Notes: a model not told the origin generated them from the sequence alone. DNA of 33,062 nt from Acidobacteriaceae bacterium (GCA_025352065.1 JANXUC010000183.1:1-33062), one strand, 5' to 3'. Positions 17,335 through 27,584 are shown, counted from the first letter of the stretch. Program-made: numbers and translations.

Positions 17335-18420
17335 ATGTCGGCCAATCGTGTTCCTTCGGCAGAGTTGCGGCCGCTTCGCGTGGTCGCAATGGGAGGAGGT
17401 ACTGGCCTATCCACCCTCCTGCGCGGGCTGAAGCACTTCACGCCAGCGCACGGAACCTCGGCAGTCCGCAACGGAACCGAATGCATTGCTGAGCTTTCCG
17501 CTGTCGTTACCGTCAGTGATGACGGCGGCTCCAGCGGACGTCTTCGCAAAGAACTCAACATGCCGCCTCCGGGCGACATCCGCAGTTGCCTCGTCGCCCT
17601 CTCCGAGGACGAAGCGCTGCTCTCACGGCTGTTTCAGCATCGCTTCCAAAAAGGTTCGGGCCTCGAGGGCCACAGCTTCGGCAATCTTTTTCTTGCTGCG
17701 CTGACCTCGGTGGCTGGAGACTTCACCGATGCCGTCCGGCAATCTTCCGAAATCCTTGCCACACGCGGACACATCTACCCTGCCACGACTTCGCACATCG
17801 AACTCGAAGCCGAGATGCGGGATGGCACACACGTCCGTGGCGAGACCAAGATTACAGCCAGTAGCGGGCGCATCGTAAAGTTGTTTCTGGTGCCGCCGGA
17901 TGTGCAGCCCCTGCCGCAAACGCTGGCGGCAATCTCCTGCGCTGATCTGATTACGGTAGGTCCGGGATCGCTCTTCACCAGCCTTGTTCCAAATCTGCTG
18001 GTGCGAGGCATTCCCGAAGCTATGGCGGCGTCTCCGGCGATAAAGGTTTTTGTTTGTAATTTGATGACGCAGGCCAACGAGAGCCTCGGCCTAACCGCTG
18101 GCGACCACATTCGCGCCCTGCATGAACACGCCGGACTGCCGATTTTCGATTTCGCGCTCATCAACCGGAAGCCTGTTTCGCATAACGTGAAAGCTCGTTA
18201 TGCGTTGGAGGGGGCGAGCCAGATCGTCGCCGACCTCGATGCCCTGTGCTCCATGGGAGTCTGCCCCCTGATTGGGGATTACCTGGTCGAGGGAGACAAG
18301 GCCCGTCACGCTACCGATCAAGTGGCGCAAGATCTGATTCATCTGGCGCAGCAGGTAATGCTGCATGGGAAGGATGCGATATTGGCGGCGTCGGGGTTTG
18401 TGGTGGGGCGGAAGGGGTAA
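17335..18420 (+). CDS. yvcK: YvcK/CofD-like UDP-sugar-binding protein (gluconeogenesis factor)
   Basis: The 361-residue protein has the YvcK/CofD motifs: VAMGGGTGLSTLLRGLK, VTVSDDGGSSGRLRKEL, MPPPGDIRSCLVALS and VGPGSLFTSLVPNLLV. In Bacillus and Mycobacterium, YvcK proteins bind UDP-N-acetylglucosamine and influence central carbon flux, cell wall synthesis and cell shape. The ATG at 17335 follows AAGG and is 9 bases after the TPR gene. The stop codon lies inside a 15-base tandem repeat that continues downstream. Confidence 0.9.
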   Translation: MSANRVPSAELRPLRVVAMGGGTGLSTLLRGLKHFTPAHGTSAVRNGTECIAELSAVVTVSDDGGSSGRLRKELNMPPPGDIRSCLVALSEDEALLSRLFQHRFQKGSGLEGHSFGNLFLAALTSVAGDFTDAVRQSSEILATRGHIYPATTSHIELEAEMRDGTHVRGETKITASSGRIVKLFLVPPDVQPLPQTLAAISCADLITVGPGSLFTSLVPNLLVRGIPEAMAASPAIKVFVCNLMTQANESLGLTAGDHIRALHEHAGLPIFDFALINRKPVSHNVKARYALEGASQIVADLDALCSMGVCPLIGDYLVEGDKARHATDQVAQDLIHLAQQVMLHGKDAILAASGFVVGRKG

Positions 18421-18459
18421 GGGCGAAAGGGGTAGGGGCGAAAGGGCTAGGGGCGTAAG
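18406..18459 (+). repeat. 15-bp tandem repeat overlapping the yvcK stop
   Basis: Units gggcggaaggggtaa, gggcgaaaggggtag and gggcgaaagggctag are followed by a partial gggcgtaag. The first unit holds the last four codons and stop of yvcK, and the next two also carry in-frame stops. Confidence 0.8.
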
Positions 18460-18596
18460 TTCAGTCGATCAGAGTGCTCCGCCGAGACAAAGAACGATGG
18501 GCTGAAGCGTGTTTACTCCCACTCTTCAAAAAACTGTTCAGTTCCATGACATCCTTTACACATTGTCCCGAGACATCCTTTGCACTCCAGCGCGAG

Positions 18597-18690
18597 GCGG
18601 GTGGCCGACCCTTCCAGTTCTTGATCTCCATTCTATATCAAGAATATCGGATGCCCCGTCCTTTGCGGTTTTTGCAAAGGGCGGAATCCC
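18597..18690. repeat. Dispersed repeat 'gcgggtggccgaccctt' copy 1
   Basis: gcgggtggccgacccttcc, then cttgatctcc, then a Y-gcccc...cctttgc-g-ttttgcaaaggg hairpin. The same order occurs at 30478-30575. Just upstream, two copies of gacatccttt (18547, 18572) resemble insertion-sequence end repeats, but no transposase is present. Confidence 0.6.
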
Positions 18691-18807
18691 ATGCTTCTCA
18701 ATCCGATGGAGCGAGCAGAGACTCGACACTAACATCTTATACTTTTGTTCCGAGACTCCCCTACCTGCACCTAAGGCGCGGATGAGCCGCGTTGCTAACG
18801 TGAAGTG

Positions 18808-18995
18808 CGGCCTCCGTGGGCGCAGACATTTGGCTATGATCCGCTGGGCAACCTTAACCAAGAGCGGTCGGCTCGCCTGGAATCTAGGCTATACCGGGCG
18901 CACAAATCACTGCGCATCGGGGAGCGGTGCCACGTACCACGCGAATGGCAACCTGGGCAGCGACGGCACCAACACCGAGCTATTCAGTGAATTTA
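18808..18995 (+). pseudogene. RHS/YD-repeat protein remnant
   Basis: One frame reads RPPWAQTFGYDPLGNL and a second frame reads TYHANGNLGSDGTNT. Both are typical of RHS/YD-repeat proteins of the kind seen in acidobacterial genomes (FGYDPLGNL; YDANGNLTNDGTHT). The two pieces are in different frames with a stop between them, and nothing else of the gene is recognisable around them. It is a relic of a much larger gene. Confidence 0.65.
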
Positions 18996-19231
18996 GTTAT
19001 CTACGCTGTGGGTCGTGGGCCGGGTCGTAAAACTTTCGCTATCCGATTTGCTACATCACAAGCTCGGGAGTCCCTCTCGGATGCTCACAACGTTCATGTT
19101 CGGAACGCTCTTGTTCGGAAGAAAAGGGTCTCCCGCACAATCCACAGATCGTTGATGCTAGGTCCTGTTCAAGTACGTCCATGCCAAAATCCTCTTTTCA
19201 CAGCACATCCTTCTCCGAATCGAGAGGAGGT

Positions 19232-19263
19232 AAAAAACCCGGCACTCGAATGCACGTGCCGGG
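19232..19263 (-). terminator. Intrinsic terminator of the zinc-finger microprotein gene
   Basis: On the minus strand, an 8-bp stem CCCGGCAC/GTGCCGGG with a 10-base loop is followed by TTTTTT. It begins 9 bases after the stop codon at 19272, a textbook rho-independent terminator. Confidence 0.88.
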
Positions 19264-19271
19264 TCTCCGCG

Positions 19272-19394
19272 TTAACGGTTTTGGTCCGATTTCCCAACGC
19301 CACAAGTTTTGCCGTGTTCGGAAAGCTCAGATTGTGAAGCGAGCTTCTTACCACAGGTAGCGCACGTATATTGTCCCGACTGTTTCGTGTCCAT
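19272..19394 (-). CDS. 40-residue single C2HC zinc-finger microprotein
   Basis: The frame from ATG 19394 encodes 40 residues beginning MDTKQSGQYTC. AAAGGAGA lies 6 bases before the start, and an intrinsic terminator follows the stop. The peptide fits the classical zinc-finger pattern Y-x-C-x2-C-x3-L-x5-L-x2-H-x3-C: cysteines 11 and 14, leucines 18 and 24, histidine 27 and cysteine 31. It has short polar tails and no signal peptide. A beta-beta-alpha zinc finger binding nucleic acid or protein is inferred. It is surrounded by repeats and remnants, so it is an island of intact gene structure. Confidence 0.78.
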   Translation of the reverse strand: MDTKQSGQYTCATCGKKLASQSELSEHGKTCGVGKSDQNR

Positions 19395-19811
19395 AAACTG
19401 TCTCCTTTTGAAGCGAAATGCTGCTTTACTACCGTGATCTTGCTTCCGACGCTTCTCTTTTCCAATCGAGTCCGTCGTGTAGCCGGGAAGGCGGTTTACT
19501 GTAGGGGGGGTACGGGAAAGACTAAATCAACCATGAGAGCTAGTCTCGATTCGATTTCTTCCCCGCGCTGGACGTCAGGCTACTGGGTCAGGCTGCTGGA
19601 ATGACCGCGCAGCGAACGGTTCCCGTTCCAACCGGATTCGATTCCTATCGGCTATCTGCTCGACGGCTGGAGGACAATGGTTCTGAATCACAATCCGTGT
19701 CCTTCCCGTTGGGGGTGATTATTGGGATTTCTGAGGGCGGACGCACATCGGATTTCTCACTACGTTTCGGAATGCAATTTTTTCAGCTTGTTTTGGCTTG
19801 GGTTTAAGAGC

Positions 19812-19831
19812 GGCGAGCAGGAATGCTCGCC
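19812..19831. repeat. Short palindromic repeat, GGCGAGC family
   Basis: ggcgagc-aggaat-gctcgcc has perfect 7-bp arms and is the sister of 1156-1175. The next 45 bases (cctccggggctgaagccc) resemble the ggggctaaagccc core of the other repeat family. Confidence 0.65.
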
Positions 19832-19912
19832 CTACACTGGCGCTTGGGCCTCCGGGGCTGAAGCCCTTTATTTTGGGGACTTCTACGCGACCATAAATGG
19901 CCGCTCTTTCAC

Positions 19913-20008
19913 GATGAGTCGAGGGTTGTCGGTCTCGATGGGTCGAGGACTGTCGGTCTCGATGCGTTGAGGACTGCCGTTCCTGTTCGGTTGAAGAGTG
20001 TCCGCGTC
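19913..20008. repeat. 24-bp tandem repeat, four diverging units
   Basis: Units begin gatgagtcgagg, gatgggtcgagg, gatgcgttgagg and gttcggttgaag at exact 24-base steps. The second is closest to the first and the fourth is most diverged. No supported gene covers them, and the rest of 19395-20221 shows only short palindromes such as ccaggtt...aacctgg. Confidence 0.75.
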
Positions 20009-20221
20009 ACCTTGGAGTGTCTCGCAGCCCAGGTTATCGTCCACAGGGCCGACGCGAACCTGGGGCACCTTCGGATTATTCGTACCGCATGCCCTGCGCG
20101 AAAGAGCTGCGCCTTCAGGCCAGCGTCCCGATTCGTGGAACCATGGCCTTCAGGCCCGGTGAAAGGCGCCGCGAACGCTCCTGTCCTGAGCTTTCTTGCG
20201 CAGACCAGAGTACCGCGCCCT

Positions 20222-22024
20222 CTACCAGCCTGCTTTCTGACCTTTGTTCTGCTCGTCCAGCCATTTTTGTAGTGGGGCGAAATAGTCGAGGATGGCGGTT
20301 GCATCCATTTCGCGTTGGCCGGTTACGGCTTCCAGTTCGTCCTGCCAGGGACGGCTGTTGCCCATTTGCAACATCTTCCTGAATTTTGCTCCCGCTTCTT
20401 TGGAGTTGAAAAACGTGCAGCGATTCAGTGGGCCTTTGTAGCCGGACTCTTTGCACAGCGAGCGGTAAAACTGGAACTGCAGAATGTCGGCGAGGAAGTA
20501 GCGCATGTAGGGCGTGTTGCTGGGGATGTGGTATTTGGCGCCGGGATCGAAATCGGCTTCGCTGCGAGCGACGGGCGGGGTTACTCCCTGATATTGCAGG
20601 CGCAAATCCCACCAGGCCTGGTTGTAGTTTTCGGGCTTGATTTCGCCGGAGAAGACCTTCCAACGCCACTTGTCGATCATCAATCCAAACGGCAGGAAGG
20701 CGACTTTTTCCAGAGCCCGGCGGAGGAGAATCGGGATATCCGCTTCGGCGGGCGGAAGCTGCTCCAGCAAGCCAATTTGTTTCAGATACTCCGGCGTAAT
20801 GGAGAGCGCCATCGTGTCGCCAATGGCTTCGTGGAAGCCGTCGTTGGCTCCGTTCTCAAACAGGAATGGCTGATTCTTGTATTCGCGGTAGTAGAACGTG
20901 TGTCCCATTTCGTGATGGATGGTGACAAAATCTTCGTCGCGAATTTGGATACACATCTTCACGCGCAGATCGTCTTTGGTGTCGATGTCCCAGGCGTTGG
21001 CGTGGCACACGACGTCGCGGTCGCGCGGCTTGGTCAGCAGTGAACGCTCCCAGAAGGTTCCAGGCAAGGGATCGAAACCCAGCGACTTGTAGAAATTTTC
21101 TCCGTATTGGGCCATACCCTTGGCGTCGAGGTTCTTGTTCTGGAGCAACTGCGTAAGGTCGTAACCGCTACCGTTTTCCGGCAGGCCGAGGAGGGGGAAA
21201 ATGTTTCCCCAGGTTTGCGCCCAGGGATTCCCCAGCAAGTGCGCCGGAATTGGTCCGTTGGGCGGAACGATTTGCGGACCATACTTCTGCGTGAGCCTGG
21301 CGCGAACATAGGTATGCAGCGAGAGATAGAGCGGCCGGACCTGCGTCCACAGGCGCTCCAGTTCTGCGTCGAACTGCTCGGGCGTCATGTCGTATCCGGC
21401 GCGCCAAAGGACGCCGGTGTCTTTGAATCCCTGTTCGCGAGCACCCTGGTTGGAGAGTTCCACAAAGCGTGCATAGCGCTGGCGCATTGGCGCTCCAACT
21501 TTGTGCCATCCCGCCCAGATATCTTTCAACTCCTCTGGATTGCGGCTATCGGAGAGAATTTTTTCGATGGCTGTGATGTCGAGGCAGTCGTTGGGCTTGC
21601 GGCAATACTTGCCTTTGCCGTAATCGCCATCGAGCGAGGTTGCGATTTCGGTCATTTCGCGGCGCAGTTTGGGATCCTTGGGAGCGGGAGCGGGATTCTG
21701 CAACTTCAGGAGGAGGAACTTGCGCGCTAGGTCCGGCGGAAGCTTGATCGCTTCAAAGCGTTTCGCCTGTTCGATCAGTTCCGTTGAGGCCGCGGTAAGC
21801 TCGTCCTGGGCGTCAGCGGCAATCGCTTCCGTATCGTCGGTGATGAAATTTTCCTGCACCCAAGTGGCGCGGGAGGCCTTTATGGTCAGTTCGCGGAGGC
21901 GGTCTTCCCCGTTTTTCATGAACTCTTGCGCTTCCGCTGCGGTTGGCGCGGAGGCAGCTTGTGAAGGAACGGCTAACAAGATCAAGAGTGCGAATGTGAG
22001 CGAAGTTACGAAGCAAGATTTCAT
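20222..22024 (-). CDS. M2-family zinc peptidyl-dipeptidase (ACE-like), exported
   Basis: The 600-residue protein has a signal peptide (FALLILLAVPSQAASA). The zinc site is HHEMGHTFYYREYKNQP at about residue 370, with the third ligand in GANDGFHEAIGDTMALS, the exact arrangement of angiotensin-converting-enzyme family M2. These enzymes release C-terminal dipeptides from oligopeptides; here the likely site is the periplasm or outside, for peptide nutrition. GGGAGAA precedes the ATG at 22024. The gene stands alone. Confidence 0.94.
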   Translation of the reverse strand: MKSCFVTSLTFALLILLAVPSQAASAPTAAEAQEFMKNGEDRLRELTIKASRATWVQENFITDDTEAIAADAQDELTAASTELIEQAKRFEAIKLPPDLARKFLLLKLQNPAPAPKDPKLRREMTEIATSLDGDYGKGKYCRKPNDCLDITAIEKILSDSRNPEELKDIWAGWHKVGAPMRQRYARFVELSNQGAREQGFKDTGVLWRAGYDMTPEQFDAELERLWTQVRPLYLSLHTYVRARLTQKYGPQIVPPNGPIPAHLLGNPWAQTWGNIFPLLGLPENGSGYDLTQLLQNKNLDAKGMAQYGENFYKSLGFDPLPGTFWERSLLTKPRDRDVVCHANAWDIDTKDDLRVKMCIQIRDEDFVTIHHEMGHTFYYREYKNQPFLFENGANDGFHEAIGDTMALSITPEYLKQIGLLEQLPPAEADIPILLRRALEKVAFLPFGLMIDKWRWKVFSGEIKPENYNQAWWDLRLQYQGVTPPVARSEADFDPGAKYHIPSNTPYMRYFLADILQFQFYRSLCKESGYKGPLNRCTFFNSKEAGAKFRKMLQMGNSRPWQDELEAVTGQREMDATAILDYFAPLQKWLDEQNKGQKAGW

Positions 22025-22386
22025 ACAGGATTCTCCCGGCGAGAATTATGCACCAGAAAAACGAGGCTGTCAGCTGAGAGTCTTATTCCCGGCGTAGAAC
22101 CCAAGCTGTCCGTTCTTCATTTCTTCAACCGATCAATCGCTCGACCTCGGAACTTCTTGCGCACTAACCTGCGGAGGTCCGTAAGCCCGCACCATGACCA
22201 ACACCTCCGTGCGCTACCCTAATGCCCTAACTTTAGGCATACTCAAGAAATGTGGCCGGAGTTTGGACGTGGAAAACTTGAGGCTTTTCGCGACGATCTT
22301 ATAGGCTCCGCTCACTTTATGCTCTCCTCTTTACGATCGACATTCAGATTCGCAATCTTGTTGAAAGGAATTGGACTGGTCTCTAC
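22025..22386. other. Intergenic region between divergent genes
   Basis: No supported gene. It should hold the promoters of the M2 peptidase (minus) and the phosphoesterase (plus). The short open frames have no recognisable product. Confidence 0.5.
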
Positions 22387-23739
22387 ATGAAGATTTTAGG
22401 TATTCGCTCAATTGGCGTGGTCATTCTGGGCTGCGTTCTGGCCGGTATGGGAGGCTGCAGTAAGGATCCGGCCCAGTTGAGTCAGACGCGGGGCGCGACT
22501 GCGGCGGTGCAGGGCAAGGGCTTTCAAAAGATTCAGCACATTGTCTTCATCATTAAAGAGAATCGAACGTTCGATCACTATTTCGGAACCTTTCCGGGTG
22601 CGGATGGGGTGACCCGAGGTAAATCGTCGAGAGGCGAAGTGTTGCTAGCTCATGCTGCCGACGTCGGCCCGCACGATCTCGGCCATTCCTGGCGCGACGC
22701 CATTATTGCCATGGCTGGCGGACGCATGAGCCGGTTTGACCTGGTGGTCGACGGGGACACGCAAGGGTTCCTGATGCCCTACACGCAATACAACGAAACT
22801 GATATTCCGAATTATTTTGCTTATGCCCGGAATTTTGTGCTGGCCGACAGAATGTTTTCCTCGCTGGCCGGAGCGAGCTTTCCGAATCACCTATTCACGG
22901 TTTCGGCACAGGCAGGCGGAGTGATTGGCAATCCGCACCCCACGGGAAAGGCTTGGGGATGCGATTCGGACGATTCGCAGGAAGTGCCGATCGAAAAGGG
23001 CGAACTGGGATTCGATAGCGTACGTCCCTGCTTTGATTTTCCGACTCTGGCCGACTCGCTCGAAGGCGCTCACATCTCCTGGAAATACTACGCGCCCCCA
23101 AAGGGGCAGTATGGCTATCAGTTTTCCACGTTAGACGCGATCCAGCATATTCGGAACACGCCGTTGTGGGGGGAACATGTGGTTTCAGACGCTCAGTTTG
23201 CGGAGGACGCGAAGAACGGGAACTTGCCAGCGGTGAGCTGGCTGGTGACCGGAGAGGCGAACGAGCACCCTCCGCGTAGTGTGTGCAAAGGCGAAAACTG
23301 GACCGTGCGCCAGCTCAATGCAGTGATGCAGGGGCCGGATTGGAGTTCGACCGCGGTATTTATTACCTGGGATGACTTTGGTGGTTTCTATGACCACGTC
23401 CCTCCACCGTCCGTCAGTACCTATGGGCTGGGGCCGCGTGTGCCGTTGATAATCATTTCTCCGTATGCAAAAAAAGGCTACGTCAGCCACATGCAGTATG
23501 AGTTTTCGTCATTTCTTAAGTTTGCGGAAACCAGATTTGGGCTTCTCCCTCTGGGAAACCGCGATCTGCGCGCTAACGACATGCTGGATAGTTTCGACTT
23601 CGATCAGCAACCGCAGCAGTCGCTGGTACTGGAGGAGCACTCCTGCCCAAAACAGCCCTTTCTCTTCTGGAGGGTGCGGGAAATTCTGGGACAAACCAAA
23701 ACAACGATCATCAAGCCTGAGCATCCCAAGCAGCTCTAG
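22387..23739 (+). CDS. Phospholipase C/acid-phosphatase-like phosphoesterase lipoprotein
   Basis: The N-terminus has a lipobox-like signal (VLAGMGGC, cysteine near residue 25), suggesting a lipoprotein. The core begins [24 protein letters not shown], the signature of the phosphoesterase family shared by phosphatidylcholine-specific phospholipase C and AcpA. It continues with [17 protein letters not shown] and, near the C-terminus, [18 protein letters not shown]. It hydrolyses phosphate esters outside the inner membrane. The substrate is not set by sequence, and scavenging of phosphate from lipids is plausible. The ribosome-binding site is weak. Confidence 0.88.
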   Translation: MKILGIRSIGVVILGCVLAGMGGCSKDPAQLSQTRGATAAVQGKGFQKIQHIVFIIKENRTFDHYFGTFPGADGVTRGKSSRGEVLLAHAADVGPHDLGHSWRDAIIAMAGGRMSRFDLVVDGDTQGFLMPYTQYNETDIPNYFAYARNFVLADRMFSSLAGASFPNHLFTVSAQAGGVIGNPHPTGKAWGCDSDDSQEVPIEKGELGFDSVRPCFDFPTLADSLEGAHISWKYYAPPKGQYGYQFSTLDAIQHIRNTPLWGEHVVSDAQFAEDAKNGNLPAVSWLVTGEANEHPPRSVCKGENWTVRQLNAVMQGPDWSSTAVFITWDDFGGFYDHVPPPSVSTYGLGPRVPLIIISPYAKKGYVSHMQYEFSSFLKFAETRFGLLPLGNRDLRANDMLDSFDFDQQPQQSLVLEEHSCPKQPFLFWRVREILGQTKTTIIKPEHPKQL

Positions 23740-23842
23740 CGATCGTCCGATGCGCGGTTGGAGTGTTGCGCCAACCGCGAGCTTCCTTGCGAAGAAATCG
23801 AGCGGGTAAAAGATTTTCTCGACCTCATCGGGTACCATTCCG

Positions 23843-25396
23843 ATGGGAGTCCTTGCGCCGTTGAATCCATCTCCGAAAGCATCGTCAAATTCGCCAGTCC
23901 CCGGAGCCGCTGCTCCCCGACTGCTTTGCTATTTGCTGCCATCCGTGGCGGACATGCTTTTTATCGCGTTGCTCATTTCCCTGGCCTATGGCACGCCGCG
24001 TTTGCTGCTGCTCAACGACCCTGGCATTGGATGGCACATTCGCACTGGCGAGTGGATTTTGCAGCATCATGCTGTTCCGCATACGGACCTTTTCTCGAAT
24101 GTCGCCAGTCGTTCGTGGTTTGCGTGGGAGTGGTTATTTGAAGCTGTCCTCGCCAAAATCCACGCCTGGAGTGGACTGAATGGAGTTCTTGCCTCTGGCT
24201 CCTTCTTATTCGCTCTGACGTTTGCGTTGCTATTTCGCTGGACGTTGCGTCGTGGAGCGCCATTTCTCCTTGCGCTGGTTTTTGTGGTCTTGGCTGTGTT
24301 CGCCTCCACCATTCACGCCCTGGCTCGACCTCATTTGCTGACTTGGTTGTTCACTTTGCTGTGCTGGTATTTGTTGGAGAAAAATACTCGGCGGGTTGGG
24401 TTGATTCCTTTACTGATGCTGATTTGGGTCAACGTTCACGGCGGATTCTTGGTGGCGTTTGTCTTGATGGGGCTGATTTTGGCGGGAGATGTTTGGCAGA
24501 TTTTGGTCGCCCCCACCTCGCCGGGAAGCTCTGACCGCAACTCTCTACGTCTCTGTGGAGTGCTGGCAGTTTCCTTCCTTGCCAGCCTTTGCAATCCCTA
24601 CGGTATTAGACTTTATTCTCATATTTATCAGTATCTAGGCGACTCATTTCTCATGCATCACATTCTGGAAATGCAGTCACCGAATTTTCATTCTTTTGCA
24701 GCCAAGGCTTTTGCTGCCTTGCTGTTGCTCGCAGTGTCCGTCGCGGTAGCAAATCGAGACAAGCTGCGGCCAAGCCAGGTATTTGTTTTGACTTTCTTCT
24801 CGGCTGCCGCTCTAGTTGCGGTACGAAACATTCCCCTTGCCGTGATCTTGCTTACGCTAACCGTCGCGCCACTGCTGAATAACGCGCAGATGGGAAACCG
24901 CCTCCGCAATTTCTCCGACCGCATGGGAGCGATGGAGTCCAACGCGCGCGGCCACCTGTGGGCGATTGTCTTCACGCTTGCTACGATTGCCGCGTGTGCC
25001 AACGGAGGCTCCTTGTTCGGACACCGAATGATCCACGCAGGTTTTAATCCTGAGCGCTTCCCTTTGCGCGCGGTGGATTTTCTTGCGCAGCATCCAATCG
25101 ACGGGCCGCTGTTTACGACCGACGCATGGAGCGGATACATCATTTACCGCCGGTGGCCGGGTTTGGCGGTGGTTGTCGATGATCGTCATGACATGTATGG
25201 ATCGGAGTACATGCGGAACTATCTGGAGATCGTGAATGGTGAAAAAGACTGGCAGGAGCATCTGACTGGAACTGGGGCGCAGGATGTTCTGGTTTCAGAA
25301 AATAGCGCGCTGGCCAGTTTACTGCGTTTGAGCCCTGGCTGGGAATTGCTGTACGAAGATGACCAAGCGGCGCTCTTCGCAAACCGGAAAAAGTAG
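23843..25396 (+). CDS. Polytopic membrane protein, GT-C-like, function unknown
   Basis: The 517-residue protein is dominated by hydrophobic helices from about residue 28 to 400, for example FIALLISLAYG, FLLALVFVVLAVFAST and AAKAFAALLLLAVSVAVA. A soluble C-terminal portion of about 110 residues follows, with YIIYRRWPGLAVVVDDRHDM. An early extracytoplasmic loop has DPGIGWHIRTGEW, reminiscent of GT-C glycosyltransferases, whose first loop carries acidic residues; here the pattern is not the classical DE. No family name is assigned with confidence. It is convergent with the sigma54 activator. Confidence 0.75.
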   Translation: MGVLAPLNPSPKASSNSPVPGAAAPRLLCYLLPSVADMLFIALLISLAYGTPRLLLLNDPGIGWHIRTGEWILQHHAVPHTDLFSNVASRSWFAWEWLFEAVLAKIHAWSGLNGVLASGSFLFALTFALLFRWTLRRGAPFLLALVFVVLAVFASTIHALARPHLLTWLFTLLCWYLLEKNTRRVGLIPLLMLIWVNVHGGFLVAFVLMGLILAGDVWQILVAPTSPGSSDRNSLRLCGVLAVSFLASLCNPYGIRLYSHIYQYLGDSFLMHHILEMQSPNFHSFAAKAFAALLLLAVSVAVANRDKLRPSQVFVLTFFSAAALVAVRNIPLAVILLTLTVAPLLNNAQMGNRLRNFSDRMGAMESNARGHLWAIVFTLATIAACANGGSLFGHRMIHAGFNPERFPLRAVDFLAQHPIDGPLFTTDAWSGYIIYRRWPGLAVVVDDRHDMYGSEYMRNYLEIVNGEKDWQEHLTGTGAQDVLVSENSALASLLRLSPGWELLYEDDQAALFANRKK

Positions 25397-25452
25397 ATCA
25401 AATCCCAAGAAATGAGATCAACTAAGCAAGCTCCGCTTCCAAACGCACTCTG

Positions 25453-27405
25453 CTACGCGCGCTTGCGCTTCGGTTGCATATCGAGCGTCTTGATCAGGCG
25501 AAACAGATGGTTGGCGTGTACGCCCAGGATGCCGGCAGCTTCGGTGTAGTTTCCGCCAGCCTGGTCGATGGCACGCTCGATCAATTTGCGTTTCGCATCG
25601 CGAATTCCATCGTGCAGTGCCGTTGCGGCGCGGCCATCTGGACCCGAGTGTTCCAAAATCGATTCAGGCAGATCTTCCGGAAGAATAAGTTCGGTAGAGC
25701 CCAGCACGATTGCACGCTCGATCGCATTCTCGAGCTCTCGTACATTGCCAGGCCAATCATAAGCCATGAGCGCACCGCGGGCTTCGGGTGAAATGCCTCG
25801 GATCGTGCGCTTCATCTTCTCCGCATAACGTTTGGCAAAGAAGATCGCAAGAATCGGGATGTCTTTCCGGCGATCTTTTAGTGGCGGCATCTTGACGGAA
25901 ACTACATTGAGGCGATAGTAGAGATCCGGACGGAATTCCTTCTTCGCCGACGCTTCCTTTAGATCGCGATTTGTAGCAGCAATCAGGCGGATATCGAGCG
26001 GAATTGTCCGGATTCCGCCAACGCGCTCGAACTCATGTTCTTGAAGGACGCGCAGCAGTTTGGCTTGCAGTGCGGGAGCGAGTTCGCCGATTTCGTCGAG
26101 GAATACGGTGCCCCCTTCGGCGGTCTCGAGCTTGCCTTTCTTCTGTGCGATGGCTCCAGTAAACGCACCTTTTTCGTGGCCGAAGAGCTCGCTTTCCAGC
26201 AGCGTATCCGTGATGGCCGCACAGTTAATGGCCATAAACGGCTTATGCGCTCGGGCGCTGTTGCGGTGAATGGCGCGCGCCACTAATTCTTTGCCGGTGC
26301 CGCTTTCGCCTAAAACCAGTACCGTGGAGTCATTCCCTGCGACGCGTCCGATGAATTGTTTCACGGAGTTGATGGCGTCACTTTCGCCGATCATGTCGTG
26401 AGCAATATCGAGTTCCTGCAGCAGGCGCTCGTTCTCGCCGCCAAGCCATTCCAACTGATATTGATTCTCAATGGCCAGCGCGACAACGTTGCCCAGCGCG
26501 GTCACGAGTTCCAGCAGCTCAGCATCGAAGCGGACGCCCTGGGCGTTCGCATCCATATAGATTGCGCCCAAAACTCTACCTTGAACTTCCAGCGGCACAG
26601 CCAGCACGGAGAGCACTCGCGCTGTAATCAGACTCTCGGCGTCCCGCAAAACCTCGTCGCTAGAAATATCATTCGATACCACTGCTATATTTTCTTCCAG
26701 CACACGGCGCAGAATGGTCTCGCTTATCCGCATGGACTGGTTCGGACCCAGGCGTCGATCCCATCCGCGCACTTCGCCGAGATCGTCATCGCTTTGGCGG
26801 AGCACCAGGGCTGCTCGCTCGGCAGGCGCAACTTCCAGTAGAGCTTCCAACACCTTATGTTCTAGCGCTGCCATACCGCGCACGGCATTCAATGTGCGAC
26901 TGAAGCCCAACAGAACCCGAAGATCCTTCACGGTGCGCGTTGTGGCGGGCATCTCAGTATCCGAGCGAAGGTAAAGGGCATCCTGCTTTTTGAGAATGAA
27001 AGTGGCGCTCTCGCCTAAGTTCTCAAGACCCAAAGCAGCTGAAGTGGAGGACCCACGATCCGCGGTTCGCAGCACGAACATGGAATTGCCGATGCGAACC
27101 TGGTCGCCCGGCGCGAGGACCTTCTCGGTGACAGCAACGCCGTTCACGAAAGTGCTGTTACGGCTGTTGAGGTCGACAAGCCGGAAAGTTTCGCCTTCCG
27201 AACGCAGGACGCAATGGTGCCGAGAAACCAGGGAATCGAGAAGAGGGATGTGATTGGAGGGGTCGCGTCCGACCGTGATTTCGCCGTCAACGAAGGAGAA
27301 CACTTCTCCTTCGCGGGGCCCCTTGAGCACTTCGAGCCGTAGATCTGCGAAACCAACCTTGCTACTCGGTTCGCCCATCGCAGGCTGAGTATACCAACGG
27401 CCCAT
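25453..27405 (-). CDS. FHA-GAF-AAA+-Fis sigma54-dependent transcriptional activator
   Basis: The 650-residue protein has, in order: an FHA domain (about 20-110; [22 protein letters not shown]), a GAF domain (about 165-320), a sigma54 AAA+ domain (about 340-570) and a Fis-type helix-turn-helix at the end ([20 protein letters not shown]). The AAA+ part has Walker A GESGTGKE, the sigma54-contact loop GAFTGA, Walker [10 protein letters not shown] and [18 protein letters not shown] domains bind phosphothreonine and GAF domains bind small ligands, so it should respond to kinase and metabolite signals. It lies divergent to the tandem microprotein operon, about 250 bases away, and is its most likely activator. 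Confidence 0.93.
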   Translation of the reverse strand: MGRWYTQPAMGEPSSKVGFADLRLEVLKGPREGEVFSFVDGEITVGRDPSNHIPLLDSLVSRHHCVLRSEGETFRLVDLNSRNSTFVNGVAVTEKVLAPGDQVRIGNSMFVLRTADRGSSTSAALGLENLGESATFILKKQDALYLRSDTEMPATTRTVKDLRVLLGFSRTLNAVRGMAALEHKVLEALLEVAPAERAALVLRQSDDDLGEVRGWDRRLGPNQSMRISETILRRVLEENIAVVSNDISSDEVLRDAESLITARVLSVLAVPLEVQGRVLGAIYMDANAQGVRFDAELLELVTALGNVVALAIENQYQLEWLGGENERLLQELDIAHDMIGESDAINSVKQFIGRVAGNDSTVLVLGESGTGKELVARAIHRNSARAHKPFMAINCAAITDTLLESELFGHEKGAFTGAIAQKKGKLETAEGGTVFLDEIGELAPALQAKLLRVLQEHEFERVGGIRTIPLDIRLIAATNRDLKEASAKKEFRPDLYYRLNVVSVKMPPLKDRRKDIPILAIFFAKRYAEKMKRTIRGISPEARGALMAYDWPGNVRELENAIERAIVLGSTELILPEDLPESILEHSGPDGRAATALHDGIRDAKRKLIERAIDQAGGNYTEAAGILGVHANHLFRLIKTLDMQPKRKRA

Positions 27406-27584
27406 GACTTTCGATACCTTTAACTACACCTAGCAAATATGTTAGGTGGGCCAACATCCGCGCTAGGTTTTCGCCAGCACCAGGTACTCGCGCACAAACC
27501 ATGTAACCTTTCTAAATCAAGTTATTTCTTTTAAATTCAATAATATACAGGCATCTTGCACGCAGGTACCGTAGTCGTAGAACT

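Noticed and set aside
18509-19030. 173-codon frame as a gene
   Set aside because: Only one short piece resembles an RHS repeat. The rest crosses a dispersed repeat, so it is a relic and not a gene.
20315-21043. 242-codon plus-strand open frame
   Set aside because: It is a shadow of the M2 peptidase, whose zinc motif is on the other strand.
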